A stretch of 64,000 bases of DNA from JAICKN01 sp036489565 (GTDB lineage Bacteria > Acidobacteriota > Terriglobia > Terriglobales > Acidobacteriaceae), in contig DASXFN010000034.1 of the NCBI GenBank assembly GCA_036489565.1, positions 22,495-86,494 on the forward strand, given 5' to 3'. The notes below the pieces were generated by a model. That model made no database searches, was not told where the DNA came from, and saw only the letters and a list, made by a program, of their open reading frames with translations. Both the position numbers and the translations under genes were made by a program. Of this stretch, positions 32,066 to 41,231 are shown piece after piece. Each line of letters opens with the position of its first letter. Position 1 is the first letter of the stretch.

Positions 32066-33196
32066 CTAGTTGAGGATTGTAACCAAATGCGGGCGATGCT
32101 GTGGAATAAAAGGACGATCGGCGATCTGGCCGCCGAATTCCCGCGCCCAACGCCCCGGAACCGGAGTTGCGCACCGTGGGCAGCAACCGGTCGCAGTAAT
32201 TTTGTAGTCGCGAATCAAATATCCGTGCCGCTTGATTAAAACTTCTTCGCAATTCACGCACGCCGTATCTTCAAGCCCGCCAACCATACCGGGAAGATTT
32301 CCCGCATAGACATAACGCAAACCTGCTTGCCTGCCGATTTCCGCCGCGCGCAGCAAATCTGCGGCATTGGTGTTGCGCGGGCCATCCATTTTGTAATCTT
32401 TATGAAATGCAGTCACGTGCCAGGGAATGTCCGGAGAAACACTCGCCAGAAAATTCGTGAGGCCGCGAATTTCATCTTCTCCGTCGTTAAATCCGGGAAT
32501 CAACAAGGTCACGATTTCCAGCCAGAAGTCCATTGAATGCAAACGCCGGATCGTTTCCAGTATCGGCCCAATTCTTCCACCAAGCTCGTGGTAGTGGGCG
32601 TCGCTGAAACTCTTGAGGTCCACTTTGTACAAGTCCACCCAGGGCCGCAAATATTCCAGCACCTCCGGGGTGGCATTCCCATTGGACACAAACGCCGTCA
32701 CCAACCCAGCAGCTTTGGCTTCTTTAAAAACAGCGACCGCCCACTCGCTGGTGATTAGCGGTTCATTGTAAGTGCTTACCAGAACTTTCGCGCCCTGGCG
32801 GAGGGCATCCCGCACCAACGCTTCCGGAGAAGTCTCCACCGGCGCGGAAACCGCATTCGGATCACGTAGCGCCTGCGATGTTACCCAATTCTGGCAATAG
32901 GCGCAGTGAAGGTCGCAGCCCAGCATGCCAAAGCTATATGCCAGTGCGCCGGGATAAGCGTGAAAAAATGGCTTCTTCTCGATCGGGTCGCACTGCACGC
33001 CTCCCACATAACCCCAGGGAACGTACAGAACTCCGCCCTGGTTATATCGAACTTTGCAAACTCCGGGCTGGCCTTCAGGAATGGGACAACAATGGCCGCA
33101 CGCATAGCAGCGCACGCGGTCGCGCTCGAGCTTTTCGTACAAGTCTCCCTCACGAACATTGTGGTTGAGAACTTCACGAAGCGTAGCCACTGGCAC
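32066..33196 (-). CDS. amrS: AmmeMemoRadiSam system radical SAM enzyme
   Basis: A 376-residue radical-SAM protein of the AmrS type (COG1180-like, related to pyruvate-formate-lyase activating enzymes). The 4Fe-4S site is Cys94, Cys98 and Cys101 in GCDLHCAYCQN. Extra cysteines occur at the N-terminus (CYACGHCCPI, VCKVRY) and near the C-terminus (CVNCEE, GCCPRC). Motifs STYNEPLI, FVSNGNATPEVL and VDLKSF fit the family. In other genomes AmrS is named for co-occurrence with Memo-like and AMMECR1 proteins, but neither partner is in this window. The reaction is not known. Confidence 0.9.
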   Translation of the reverse strand: MPVATLREVLNHNVREGDLYEKLERDRVRCYACGHCCPIPEGQPGVCKVRYNQGGVLYVPWGYVGGVQCDPIEKKPFFHAYPGALAYSFGMLGCDLHCAYCQNWVTSQALRDPNAVSAPVETSPEALVRDALRQGAKVLVSTYNEPLITSEWAVAVFKEAKAAGLVTAFVSNGNATPEVLEYLRPWVDLYKVDLKSFSDAHYHELGGRIGPILETIRRLHSMDFWLEIVTLLIPGFNDGEDEIRGLTNFLASVSPDIPWHVTAFHKDYKMDGPRNTNAADLLRAAEIGRQAGLRYVYAGNLPGMVGGLEDTACVNCEEVLIKRHGYLIRDYKITATGCCPRCATPVPGRWAREFGGQIADRPFIPQHRPHLVTILN

Positions 33197-33263
33197 AACC
33201 TCTACTCATTATTTTATCTGGAAATCCAGACTGGAAACTTATATTGGGAAATTGAAATCGATA

Positions 33264-35012
33264 TTAATGAGACTTGGCGACCTGATGATTCTTCAGCCAC
33301 TGGTTGGCTTGTTCCTGCACGGCAACAAGCTGTGAATGGCTCATTCGCGATGCGAGGATAGAAACTCGATATTTGCTTGCTTCATCTCCGCCAGCCTGGG
33401 CAAGCAAGGCCCAGAAATAGGCCTTGGAAGCGTCTTTCGGTACGCCTGTACCCGAAAAGTAATAAGCCGCCAGCGTTGCTTGCGCGGAAATATTCCCCTG
33501 CGCGGCGGCCATGGAAAACCAGCGCGCCGCCTCTGTGTAGTTCTGTTTCACTTCATCTCCGGTGGCATAGCGGGCGCCGATTGCGAATTGCACAGCGGCG
33601 TCTCCCTGCTCCGCTAACTTCCGTTGCTGGTCCAGAGGCGCGGCCATTCCGGAAACCGGATTGGCCACCGTGCTCACCGGATGCGTAGAGGTCTCCGTTT
33701 GGCTTCCCTTCCGCGACAAGAATACCCATAGCACGGCTGTTATCACTGTGAGCAACGCAACTACGAATAAAGCGCGCCGGAACCATGCATGCCATTCCGT
33801 AACTTCTACATCTGCAACTTCTTCCTTGCGATCCAAGTCGCCAGAACCCACAAAGTCGGAGGCAAAAACAGTCTTGGAAACATCAGAAAATTCTTCTTGT
33901 TCAGGTTGTGGGATCCCAGCCTGTTGCGGAAGGATGGTGCTCATCATGTTGACATCTTCAGCCGTCTCCGCCGCCTTGGTGCGCTGGACAGTTCCGATCT
34001 CCATGGAGATGCTTTCCAGGGCATAGCCAACCATTCCTGCCAAATTTTGCAAAATTAGATTGGCGTGAAAACCAAAACTCGCCGGCTCCCGCGAAAACAC
34101 CTCCAGTAATCCCGCGATCTTTTCCTGGTCATAGATAGGAACAGCAACAATCGAACGAATACCGAGGCTCCGGCAGGCATCGCGGTCAACGCGAGAATCA
34201 TTTTCCGAATCCTCACAGTAGAGCAATTCGCCGGTGCGAACGCATTCCGCGGAAAGGCCCGATTCCGTGCTTACGCGAGCGCCCACACTGGGAGCGTCCG
34301 CTCCCGCGCGCGCCAGGCAAATAATGTCTATATCGTTGGAAAGCGCAATCGCTGCCCCACTGGCGTGGCTGAACATAAAAGCGCGATCGGTTACGAGCTC
34401 AAGGACTGCCCGAAGATTTGTCCCTAGCGCTTCCACTTCGCGCCTTACTGCTGATAGCCCAGCGAGAAGAGAGGTGTGATCGGCCGAGTTTGGCGGATTG
34501 TCGCTCGTCTCCAAACTTTCGATACTGTCGCGAAACGCTAGCGCCGCAGGCTGAGGCAATGCATGCTCTTCTGATTCGCTGGCGAATTTCGGATCTGCAG
34601 ATTTCGAATCCGCGGACTTCGAATCCGCAACACCAGAAATCGCATTCAGAAAAAGCCATCGTTTGAGTTGCTGCGTGGACGCTTCAGACAATGGGCCAAA
34701 GCGAATTCCGGCCCGGCCCAGCCGGTTAGACCACACTACTTTTCCCGCAGTGTAAATTGGCCCCGCGGCCTCCGCGAGTTCCAGGCAAAGATCCAGCACG
34801 TGGTCCACGCCAAGAGCGGCGGGCACCTGAATGCACATGCCCTCTTCGCTCAGATCGAGGATGGTATTGAGATCGAGTAGGAAGCCTTTAGGCTCACCGC
34901 TGATGCGCGCATAAGCCGGAGTTTGGATCTTGTGGCGAGGCCGATGCCGCCGCTCAGAGAAAGAGGAATTCGATTCCGGGAGATTCGGCGAATTCATTCC
35001 CAAAGTCTGCAT
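33264..35012 (-). CDS. PilZ-GAF-TM-Sel1 repeat protein
   Basis: A 582-residue multidomain protein. Residues about 20-120: PilZ (RRHRPRHKIQTPAYARI as the RxxxR site, ILDLSEEGMCIQV as the DxSxxG site), which predicts cyclic di-GMP binding. Residues about 200-335: GAF with CEDSENDSRVDRDACRSLG, the same subfamily as in the neighbouring amidase and Zn-ribbon proteins. A membrane helix lies at about 415-436. The rest carries two Sel1/TPR-like repeats (AAVQFAIGARYATG, EAARWFSMAAAQGNISAQAT, KAYFWALLAQAGGDEA) that likely bind protein in the periplasm. A 15-bp tandem repeat in the linker encodes SADSK units (34588-34632). Confidence 0.85.
   Translation of the reverse strand: MQTLGMNSPNLPESNSSFSERRHRPRHKIQTPAYARISGEPKGFLLDLNTILDLSEEGMCIQVPAALGVDHVLDLCLELAEAAGPIYTAGKVVWSNRLGRAGIRFGPLSEASTQQLKRWLFLNAISGVADSKSADSKSADPKFASESEEHALPQPAALAFRDSIESLETSDNPPNSADHTSLLAGLSAVRREVEALGTNLRAVLELVTDRAFMFSHASGAAIALSNDIDIICLARAGADAPSVGARVSTESGLSAECVRTGELLYCEDSENDSRVDRDACRSLGIRSIVAVPIYDQEKIAGLLEVFSREPASFGFHANLILQNLAGMVGYALESISMEIGTVQRTKAAETAEDVNMMSTILPQQAGIPQPEQEEFSDVSKTVFASDFVGSGDLDRKEEVADVEVTEWHAWFRRALFVVALLTVITAVLWVFLSRKGSQTETSTHPVSTVANPVSGMAAPLDQQRKLAEQGDAAVQFAIGARYATGDEVKQNYTEAARWFSMAAAQGNISAQATLAAYYFSGTGVPKDASKAYFWALLAQAGGDEASKYRVSILASRMSHSQLVAVQEQANQWLKNHQVAKSH
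34588..34632 (-). repeat. 15-bp coding tandem repeat (three units)
   Basis: TTCGGATCTGCAGAT, TTCGAATCCGCGGAC and TTCGAATCCGCAACA lie head to tail and encode SAD(S/P)K units in the PilZ-GAF linker. Confidence 0.8.
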
Positions 35013-35064
35013 ACGACGCTTGGGTACATATTAACCCAGCTTCACGCCGGGCTCTCATGGAAAT

Positions 35065-35907
35065 TCAGGCCAAATTGCGTTCGTTGGCCGTCCTTAACTT
35101 AGACAGCCGCGAGATGGCCGCAACCATCATGCTGGAAAGAAATTGCATGGTCGCAACATCGTGCTGATCGAAAGCGCGTGGAGACGAGGAGAGCACTTCG
35201 AACACCCCCAGCGTCCTCGGAAAGCAGCGGAGCGGAGCGGCCAGAATGGAACGCACTCCAAGATGGCGGCAGGTGCTGAGATCGACGCTGGAATTTTCTT
35301 CCGTGTCATTGCACAGAACAACTTGTCCCGTGCGTACACATTGCGCGGAAATGCCGCTATCGGTCTGCAGCCGCACTCCAAGGTCAGGAGCCGTGCGCCC
35401 AGTACGGGCGCGGCAAACAATTTCACCTCCGCGGCGCAGTGCGATAGCTGATCCCGTTGCTCCGGTCAGCGCCTGAGCGCGTTCGGCAATCACATGGATC
35501 GCTGGTTCAAGGTCCATGCCTCCGGATTGCAGGTCCATATCATGAACCGCGGAATGTGCTTCACCCAAAACATTTCGCGCGTGCATGGCTCGCGCATGGT
35601 GCCGCCCCGGCGCAACGGAAGCAAACTGCTCCTCTTCAATATCCGCTTCAATACCCGCAACATTTCGCGGCGAAACCGTCCGCAACAGGTCACGCACCAG
35701 GCGGTCCAGCTCCGCGTCAGCGATCAAATGCGCAGTCTGCTGTCCCCGCATGGTCCCACCAAGAATGCGCGAAAGACTTAAGATTGCCTGGCTTCCACAA
35801 GCAAAACAGTTTCCTGTGTTGTTATGTGAAATCATTTCGCATTCAGCGCAAAATACAGCGGTTTGCAGGGAAATAAAGTTGATTTCCTGAAGAGACACAA
35901 ATCCCAT
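35065..35907 (-). CDS. Zn-ribbon and GAF domain protein
   Basis: A 280-residue soluble protein. An N-terminal zinc ribbon is formed by Cys20, Cys23, Cys34 and Cys37 (FCAEC ... NCFACGS). Residues about 125-270 are a GAF domain with GATGSAIALRRGGEIVCRAR and CNDTEENSSVDLSTCRHLG, nearly the same signature as the two neighbouring GAF proteins. No output domain is seen, so it likely works by protein contact. The gene lies 52 bases upstream of the PilZ-GAF-Sel1 gene on the same strand and probably shares its transcript. Confidence 0.82.
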   Translation of the reverse strand: MGFVSLQEINFISLQTAVFCAECEMISHNNTGNCFACGSQAILSLSRILGGTMRGQQTAHLIADAELDRLVRDLLRTVSPRNVAGIEADIEEEQFASVAPGRHHARAMHARNVLGEAHSAVHDMDLQSGGMDLEPAIHVIAERAQALTGATGSAIALRRGGEIVCRARTGRTAPDLGVRLQTDSGISAQCVRTGQVVLCNDTEENSSVDLSTCRHLGVRSILAAPLRCFPRTLGVFEVLSSSPRAFDQHDVATMQFLSSMMVAAISRLSKLRTANERNLA

Positions 35908-36036
35908 CTTGCTCGCGATCCTCCGGCCAGAAATTGAATGAGGAATGTAGAAACTAAATGCCGTGAAAGTAAGGGGAAAGTAGCGGGGCTGGTTCCAGCC
36001 TGTGGATATTTCCGCGGTCTTTGCAACAAAGAGTGG

Positions 36037-37611
36037 TCAGCTTACCTGCACTGCGGCGAACACTCGCTCCGCAGGCGACATCTCAGAATCCGGATGTTCG
36101 ATGACGGCCCGCTCCAATGCATCGGCCAATGCCACCGCGAACTGCGAAGCCAGCAGGTTTACGTCCAACTGAAGGTCGTGCCCGTTATAAAGCCGGTAAA
36201 GCACAAGAGCGCCATGGCGATGGTGGTTGGCGCTGGTCAAATCAAGCGTCAAACTCCATGAGCTGACAACGTCCATTCCCAGTGTCGTTCCCGCTTTGCG
36301 CCAGGTGAATCGCGTCTCATCTCCCAGGGGCAGCGTAAATTGCATGCCATAAAGATGACGAGGCAATTGGCCAGTATCGCGCAGGCGAAGTTCCAGGGCC
36401 TCAAAGTCGTTGGAGTTGAATGCAGCCACCAGAATTCGAGCGATCTGCTGATAGTCGTCGCTGCGCTTAAGCTCCTCGCAGGCGCGGCGAAGGGAAAGAT
36501 TGTTCACGAAGATCTGGCGCTGCTCCATGGTGCGATGTGCCAGTCGGCGCAGTTCGCCAAATTCGAGATAATTCAGACGCTGCACTCCGAGCCATATTCC
36601 CAAACCCAGCACCGCCAGCACCAGCCCCAGCATGCTTCCGGTGGGCCACAGCAAAAACAAACTCAGCAGGGCGAACAGTGCCGATACCGCATAAAGCATG
36701 ATCACTGCCTGCCTCTGCGAAAAGCCCATTTGCAATAATTTATGGTGAATGTGCTCGCGGTCAGCGGTAAACATAGGACGTCCGCTAATGAACCGGCGCA
36801 TGACGGAAAGCGCGGTCTCCAGAATTGGCAATCCGAAAGAAACTACCGGAATCGCCACGGCGATGATTGTCGGCGCCTTTTGCGCTCCCTCAAGCGCCAA
36901 GGCGCTCAACATGAATCCAATGAGCAGGCTTCCGCTATCTCCCAGAAAAATTGTCGCCGGATTAAAGTTGTAGCGCAGAAAACCGCATAGCGCGCCCGCG
37001 AGCGCCACGGTGATCAGCGACAACAGAGGCGAATGGCTTACCAACGCGACGACAAAAACCACCATCGTGGAGAACAGCGCGGAGCCCGCCGCCAACCCAT
37101 CCAGGCCATCAATCAAATTAAATGAGTTCGTAATGGCTACAACCCACAGCACCGTCAACGGCAAACTTACAAACCAGGGAAAATGACGCGGCCCAAAAAA
37201 GACCGGTAGGTTGATAATCTCCAGCCCGCCGGAAAACAGCATGCATGCCGCGGTGGCTTGCACTCCAAACTTCACATACGGCTTGACCGGATGAATATCG
37301 TCATAAACGCCCAGTAGGAACACCAGAAAAGCGGGCGCCAAAATCGTAAAGATGGCTTTCGAGGAAATTCCCAGGCTCAAACCAAGTGACGGCAACAACT
37401 CCTGCGCCAGCAGGGCGAGTACAAAGCTAAAAAGAAATGCCAGGAAAATTGCGACTCCACCCAGCCGAGGCACTGGCAGACTGTGCAAATGACGTTCCGA
37501 AGAAGGCTGCGAGACCCACCTGCGAGCAATAGCAATGTTGCGGACATACCGGGTAAGAATGAAGGAAAACAGAAGCGCTATTCCGAATATTCCTAAGTAG
37601 AAAAGTGCCAA
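36037..37611 (-). CDS. WecA/TagO-like undecaprenyl-phosphate sugar-1-phosphate transferase with extra C-terminal domain
   Basis: A 524-residue membrane enzyme that likely starts polysaccharide synthesis by loading a sugar-1-phosphate on undecaprenyl phosphate. About eleven membrane helices fill residues 1-345. Motifs are VYDDIHPVKP (paired Asp), SFNLIDGLDGLAAG, FLGDSGSLLIGF and DREHIHHKLLQMG, as in WecA/MraY relatives. Residues about 350-524 are a soluble tail not found in the standard enzyme (WecA is about 360 residues); it is not recognised and begins with LRRLAHRTMEQRQIFVNN. It starts the surface-polysaccharide locus, divergent from the export gene. Confidence 0.9.
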   Translation of the reverse strand: MALFYLGIFGIALLFSFILTRYVRNIAIARRWVSQPSSERHLHSLPVPRLGGVAIFLAFLFSFVLALLAQELLPSLGLSLGISSKAIFTILAPAFLVFLLGVYDDIHPVKPYVKFGVQATAACMLFSGGLEIINLPVFFGPRHFPWFVSLPLTVLWVVAITNSFNLIDGLDGLAAGSALFSTMVVFVVALVSHSPLLSLITVALAGALCGFLRYNFNPATIFLGDSGSLLIGFMLSALALEGAQKAPTIIAVAIPVVSFGLPILETALSVMRRFISGRPMFTADREHIHHKLLQMGFSQRQAVIMLYAVSALFALLSLFLLWPTGSMLGLVLAVLGLGIWLGVQRLNYLEFGELRRLAHRTMEQRQIFVNNLSLRRACEELKRSDDYQQIARILVAAFNSNDFEALELRLRDTGQLPRHLYGMQFTLPLGDETRFTWRKAGTTLGMDVVSSWSLTLDLTSANHHRHGALVLYRLYNGHDLQLDVNLLASQFAVALADALERAVIEHPDSEMSPAERVFAAVQVS

Positions 37612-37867
37612 ACCGCCCCCCGGTCAAAGCACGAGCCAAAACCTGGTCCTCTAATGCCGAAAATCCGATACCCTGCAAAAAAACGGCGTGAGCCCAGCAC
37701 ATTGAACTGTAGGGCTAATCTCAATTTCAGACAATTCTCTTTCTTGGTTCCTGGTTTCAGACGCCAGCACCCTGAAAAGCCATGTTTCCAAGTTATAGAC
37801 ATGCGAGGAAGAGCAGGTTTCACCGCATTCTTGCCGTGCTAGACTCCAAAAACGGAGTGGCCGAGTC

Positions 37868-38875
37868 ATGAAATCATCCACCTGCAAGCGCGCTGCACTC
37901 ATCCGAACCTTCATTTTGTTACCGGCCTTGACAGGTTTTTTGTTCGCGCAACAGACCATCTTTCAGGCCGTCAGTGCTAGTCCGAATCTCAGCGCGAACC
38001 TGAACTCAACGGCCGCGGCTGCGCGAAACGCTGAAGCATCTTCCACGAATCCTGACGCTGCAATCCGCCTGGGTCCCGGCGATCTCTTGGACGTCAGCAT
38101 TTACGGAGTGCCTGATCTCTCGACCAAAACTCGGATTGGAAACAACGGCGATGTCTATCTGCCGTTAGTGAACTACGTCCACGTAGGCAACCTGACGCTT
38201 GACGCCGCGCAATCCGCAATCGAAAAGCAATATGTGGCAGGCGGATTTCTCGTGGATCCGCACGTCAGCGTTTTCATCGACGAATACGCCTCCCAGGGAG
38301 CGAACGTTCTGGGCGCGGTGAACCGGCCCGGTGTTTACCCGGTCTTGGGCAAGCAGGGATTGCTCGACATCATCGCCGCCGCCGGAGGCCTTGCCGATAA
38401 AGCTGGAATGACCGCAACCATATCGCATAAAGATCAACCCAATCAGCCAGTCACCGTTTCCCTGCGCGGCAGCACCGAAGGGACGGACAACAGCCCAACA
38501 CAGATTCTTCCCGGCGACACCATCTTTGTGCACAAGGCCGATGTCGTTTACATCGTGGGGGACGTCAACCGTCCTAGCGGACTCATGATGGATAGCGGGA
38601 ACCTGACCGTGCTTCAAGCCATCGCGCTAGTCGGCGGTACCACTCGAACCGCAAAGCTGAATGGGGTGAAGATTATCCGCAAAGGGAATAATGGCATGAC
38701 CGAAACCTCCGTTGCCCTGAAGAAAATTCTTCAGGCAAAAGCTCCGGACGTTCCCATGCAGGCGAATGATATTTTGTTTGTGCCCTCGAGCGCGGCCAAG
38801 ACAGCCGCCACGAAATCTATGGACGTGATTGTGCAAACCGCGAGCGCGCTTACTTTGGTCGCAGCGCATCCATAA
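37868..38875 (+). CDS. Wza-like polysaccharide export protein
   Basis: A 335-residue exported protein. A signal peptide covers residues 1-26 (no lipobox Cys, unlike E. coli Wza). The Poly_export domain starts at IRLGPGDLLDVSIYGVPDLS and runs to about residue 150. Two SLBB domains follow, with GAVNRPGVYPVLGKQGLL and VGDVNRPSGLMMDSGNLTVL. It should form or line the outer-membrane polysaccharide channel. Its start, GTCATG at 37868, is divergent from the WecA-like gene, with 256 bases of shared upstream sequence. No Wzc-like kinase or Wzx/Wzy is recognised within the window. Confidence 0.9.
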   Translation: MKSSTCKRAALIRTFILLPALTGFLFAQQTIFQAVSASPNLSANLNSTAAAARNAEASSTNPDAAIRLGPGDLLDVSIYGVPDLSTKTRIGNNGDVYLPLVNYVHVGNLTLDAAQSAIEKQYVAGGFLVDPHVSVFIDEYASQGANVLGAVNRPGVYPVLGKQGLLDIIAAAGGLADKAGMTATISHKDQPNQPVTVSLRGSTEGTDNSPTQILPGDTIFVHKADVVYIVGDVNRPSGLMMDSGNLTVLQAIALVGGTTRTAKLNGVKIIRKGNNGMTETSVALKKILQAKAPDVPMQANDILFVPSSAAKTAATKSMDVIVQTASALTLVAAHP

Positions 38876-38884
38876 CGCTCGTAA

Positions 38885-40153
38885 CTAAGCTACAGCCGCG
38901 CGGAGAGGCGCACCTGTTCCGATCAGTTCTTCCAATAGCGCGAGATATTCCACGGCGGTTTGTTTTCGTGAGAGATGCTGCAGCACGTAGTTCCTGCCAT
39001 TCGCGCCTAGCTGTTTGGCGAGCCCGCGGTTATTTTCCAAGTGGATAATTGCCTTCACCAGCTCTTCCGCGGACTCTGGCCTGATCCAAATTCCTGCTGC
39101 CGCATTTTCCACGATCTTTCGTGCCTGCCCTTCGAGTCCAAGCACCACTGGCCGGCCACCGGACATGAATTCGAGCATTTTCGTGGGTATCACGGTTTCA
39201 AAAACATCCGCCTTTTTCAACAAAACGAGGCAGGCGTCCGACACCGCGATGTACGCAGGAATCCGCTCTCGCGGTTGCAGCCCTGCGAAATGGAGATTGG
39301 TAAGTCCCCGGGAATTCGCCAGCGCGCAAATTCTTTCCCGGTCCGCCCCTTCCCCCACCAGCAAAAACTCTACGTGTGGGGCTTGTATTTGCAGCTTGGC
39401 GGCCGCTTCAATCAGCGTGTCCAGGCCATGGGCCATGCCGATTGTACCGATGTACGAAACAAGAAATTTTCCTTCCGCTCCCAGCTGGCTTCGCAACAAT
39501 GGATCAGCGTTTCGCGGAGAAAATAACTCGGTTTCAACCCCATTCTGTACGATTGAAATTTTTTCAGCAGGAACATTCCAATTGCGAACCAAGTGATCTT
39601 TAAACGCTGGCGTGACCACGACAATGTGGTCCGAATGCCGATAGAGGAATCCAGCGATTTTCGCCAACGTGCGGTATAGCAGCGATCCTTCCTTCCCCAT
39701 GCCCACAGCTGTGAGCGACTCCGGCCACAAATCGCGCACCTCAAAAACGAATGGCACACGTTTGCAACGCGCAATCCACCAGCCCGCTAACGCAACCAGA
39801 ATTTGTGGAGAGGTTGCGACCACAACTTCTGGCCGCGCAAGAAATACTCCGGTGATTGCGGCAGACATAAAAAAAGAACTGTAATTCAGGATGCGCTCAT
39901 AAGGCTTGCGATTGGGAAACGGCAGCAGCCAGCTGCGGACCACGCTTCCCCCGGCAAACTTTTCTTTTGCCAGCAGCCTTCGCAGCACGCTTTTATACTC
40001 AGGCGGCACGATACCATTTGGATGATTGGGAAAACCCGTGAGCACGGTTACCTCATGCCCTTCTTGCGTCCAGTGGCGGGCAAGCTCGGAAGCGCGCGCG
40101 GCGGGAGCGCCGATTTCCGGCGGAAAATACTGCGAAATGTACAAAATCTTCAT
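38885..40153 (-). CDS. Glycosyltransferase family 4 (WbuB-like)
   Basis: A 422-residue GT-B glycosyltransferase. The N-terminal fold starts MKILYISQYFPPEIGAPAAR and ELARHWTQEGHEVTVLTGFP, typical of WbuB/WcaL-type GT4 enzymes of exopolysaccharide loci. The C-terminal nucleotide-sugar domain has SYIGTIGMAHGLDTLIEA, FAGLQPRERIPAYI and the acidic ETVIPTKMLEFMSGGRPVV (E-x7-E). It is the last gene of a minus-strand run from GT2 (46332) downward and converges with the export gene. The donor and acceptor sugars are unknown. Confidence 0.9.
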   Translation of the reverse strand: MKILYISQYFPPEIGAPAARASELARHWTQEGHEVTVLTGFPNHPNGIVPPEYKSVLRRLLAKEKFAGGSVVRSWLLPFPNRKPYERILNYSSFFMSAAITGVFLARPEVVVATSPQILVALAGWWIARCKRVPFVFEVRDLWPESLTAVGMGKEGSLLYRTLAKIAGFLYRHSDHIVVVTPAFKDHLVRNWNVPAEKISIVQNGVETELFSPRNADPLLRSQLGAEGKFLVSYIGTIGMAHGLDTLIEAAAKLQIQAPHVEFLLVGEGADRERICALANSRGLTNLHFAGLQPRERIPAYIAVSDACLVLLKKADVFETVIPTKMLEFMSGGRPVVLGLEGQARKIVENAAAGIWIRPESAEELVKAIIHLENNRGLAKQLGANGRNYVLQHLSRKQTAVEYLALLEELIGTGAPLRAAVA

Positions 40154-40171
40154 CCGTTGCAGTGCGCTGCT

Positions 40172-41149
40172 TCAGTAATACGCGAGCTTGAATGCACTCT
40201 TGTAACAAAGCGCCCGGCCGCGCTTCATCCGGCTTTGAATGTAGCCATCCCAACGCGCCGCGTATTCCGCGAATATCTTATCGCCGGTCAACTGATGCAT
40301 GATTCTCAACTGCACAATATGGAGCCGATGGTAGAAAGGACTGGCCACCATGGGAAGCAGCGTCCCCGATTGCTCATACAGCGACCAGAAACCCAGGTCG
40401 TAACGCGCAAGATTATTACGGAGCGTCAGAACGGCCTTCTCAAACAAGGTATGCGCTTCGGGATTCTGCCGCGCAAGAAAATAGTCGTACACTCCCCAAG
40501 CCGCCCAGATGAAGCCATTCAAAATATGCGTCGGCGGAGAAACAATGTATTCCTCGAACCAGGTATCGCCACGTTCATCCGTGAGCGTGACGCCTCCCTC
40601 GGAGACGGGGGCCAGAAAGCTCGTGAACGCGCAGTCCGCGGCATCCAAATATTTATGTTCGCCAGTCTGCTGGAAGGCCCGCACTAGTAGTGAAATTCCC
40701 TGCCCTTGCGCCAGACCCGAATACCACGGCGACTTCAGCGGCGTACGGTACTCCCAATCAAATTCATGGTGCCAGACGAAAATCCCATGCGCATTTCTCT
40801 CCAGGCGCTCACACAACCAGTTAGCCGCTGTTAAAACTTTTCCGCCGCGTTTTGGGTCTCGCGTTTCACAAAACTGGTTGTAGTTTCCCAAGCCCCATTG
40901 CGCAATGGCGATCGGGTTGTACTGTGGCCCGATCTCTCCGTGATAGTCGAGCATGGGAATTCCATTTGCATCGTGGATTCCCGTATAGTCCGCCTTACTG
41001 AAAAAATCCATGTAGTAAGGGCCAAGCACATTCGTTTGAAGGCGCCTGCTCATCGCGGGCTTATCGTGCCAGAAGGTGAGCTGGCTCTTTCCCGGCAGTA
41101 AATATGCGCCGAATACGCGCTTGTAGTATTGCAGTCTTTTCCCTGTCAT
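40172..41149 (-). CDS. D-glucuronyl C5-epimerase C-terminal-domain protein
   Basis: A 325-residue protein resembling the C-terminal (alpha/alpha) domain of heparosan-N-sulfate glucuronate 5-epimerase (C5-epim_C). Seen: YNPIAIAQWGLGNYNQF, SPWYSGLAQGQGISLLVRAF, EEYIVSPPTHILNGFIWAAW GVYDYF (split) and PFYHRLHIVQL, all family landmarks. Family members invert C5 of D-glucuronate in a polymer to give L-iduronate; the lipid-linked or polymer substrate here is unknown. ATG 41149 (MTGKRLQYYK) is preferred; an in-frame ATG at 41191 would add 14 unconserved residues. It lies between the GT4 and the fused oxidoreductase in one minus-strand run. Confidence 0.85.
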   Translation of the reverse strand: MTGKRLQYYKRVFGAYLLPGKSQLTFWHDKPAMSRRLQTNVLGPYYMDFFSKADYTGIHDANGIPMLDYHGEIGPQYNPIAIAQWGLGNYNQFCETRDPKRGGKVLTAANWLCERLERNAHGIFVWHHEFDWEYRTPLKSPWYSGLAQGQGISLLVRAFQQTGEHKYLDAADCAFTSFLAPVSEGGVTLTDERGDTWFEEYIVSPPTHILNGFIWAAWGVYDYFLARQNPEAHTLFEKAVLTLRNNLARYDLGFWSLYEQSGTLLPMVASPFYHRLHIVQLRIMHQLTGDKIFAEYAARWDGYIQSRMKRGRALCYKSAFKLAYY

Positions 41150-41231
41150 TCTGGGCCGTTGCGTCGGACTATAGCATGTGGAGAATGCCATGGCTGATGA
41201 TTGGAAGGGTTCATGGCACAGAGCGACGCAA

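Noticed and set aside
37840..37870. tRNA-like GGAGTGGCCGAGT segment before the export gene
   Set aside because: Only about 13 bases match the start of a Ser/Leu tRNA; no anticodon stem, T-arm or acceptor partner follows.
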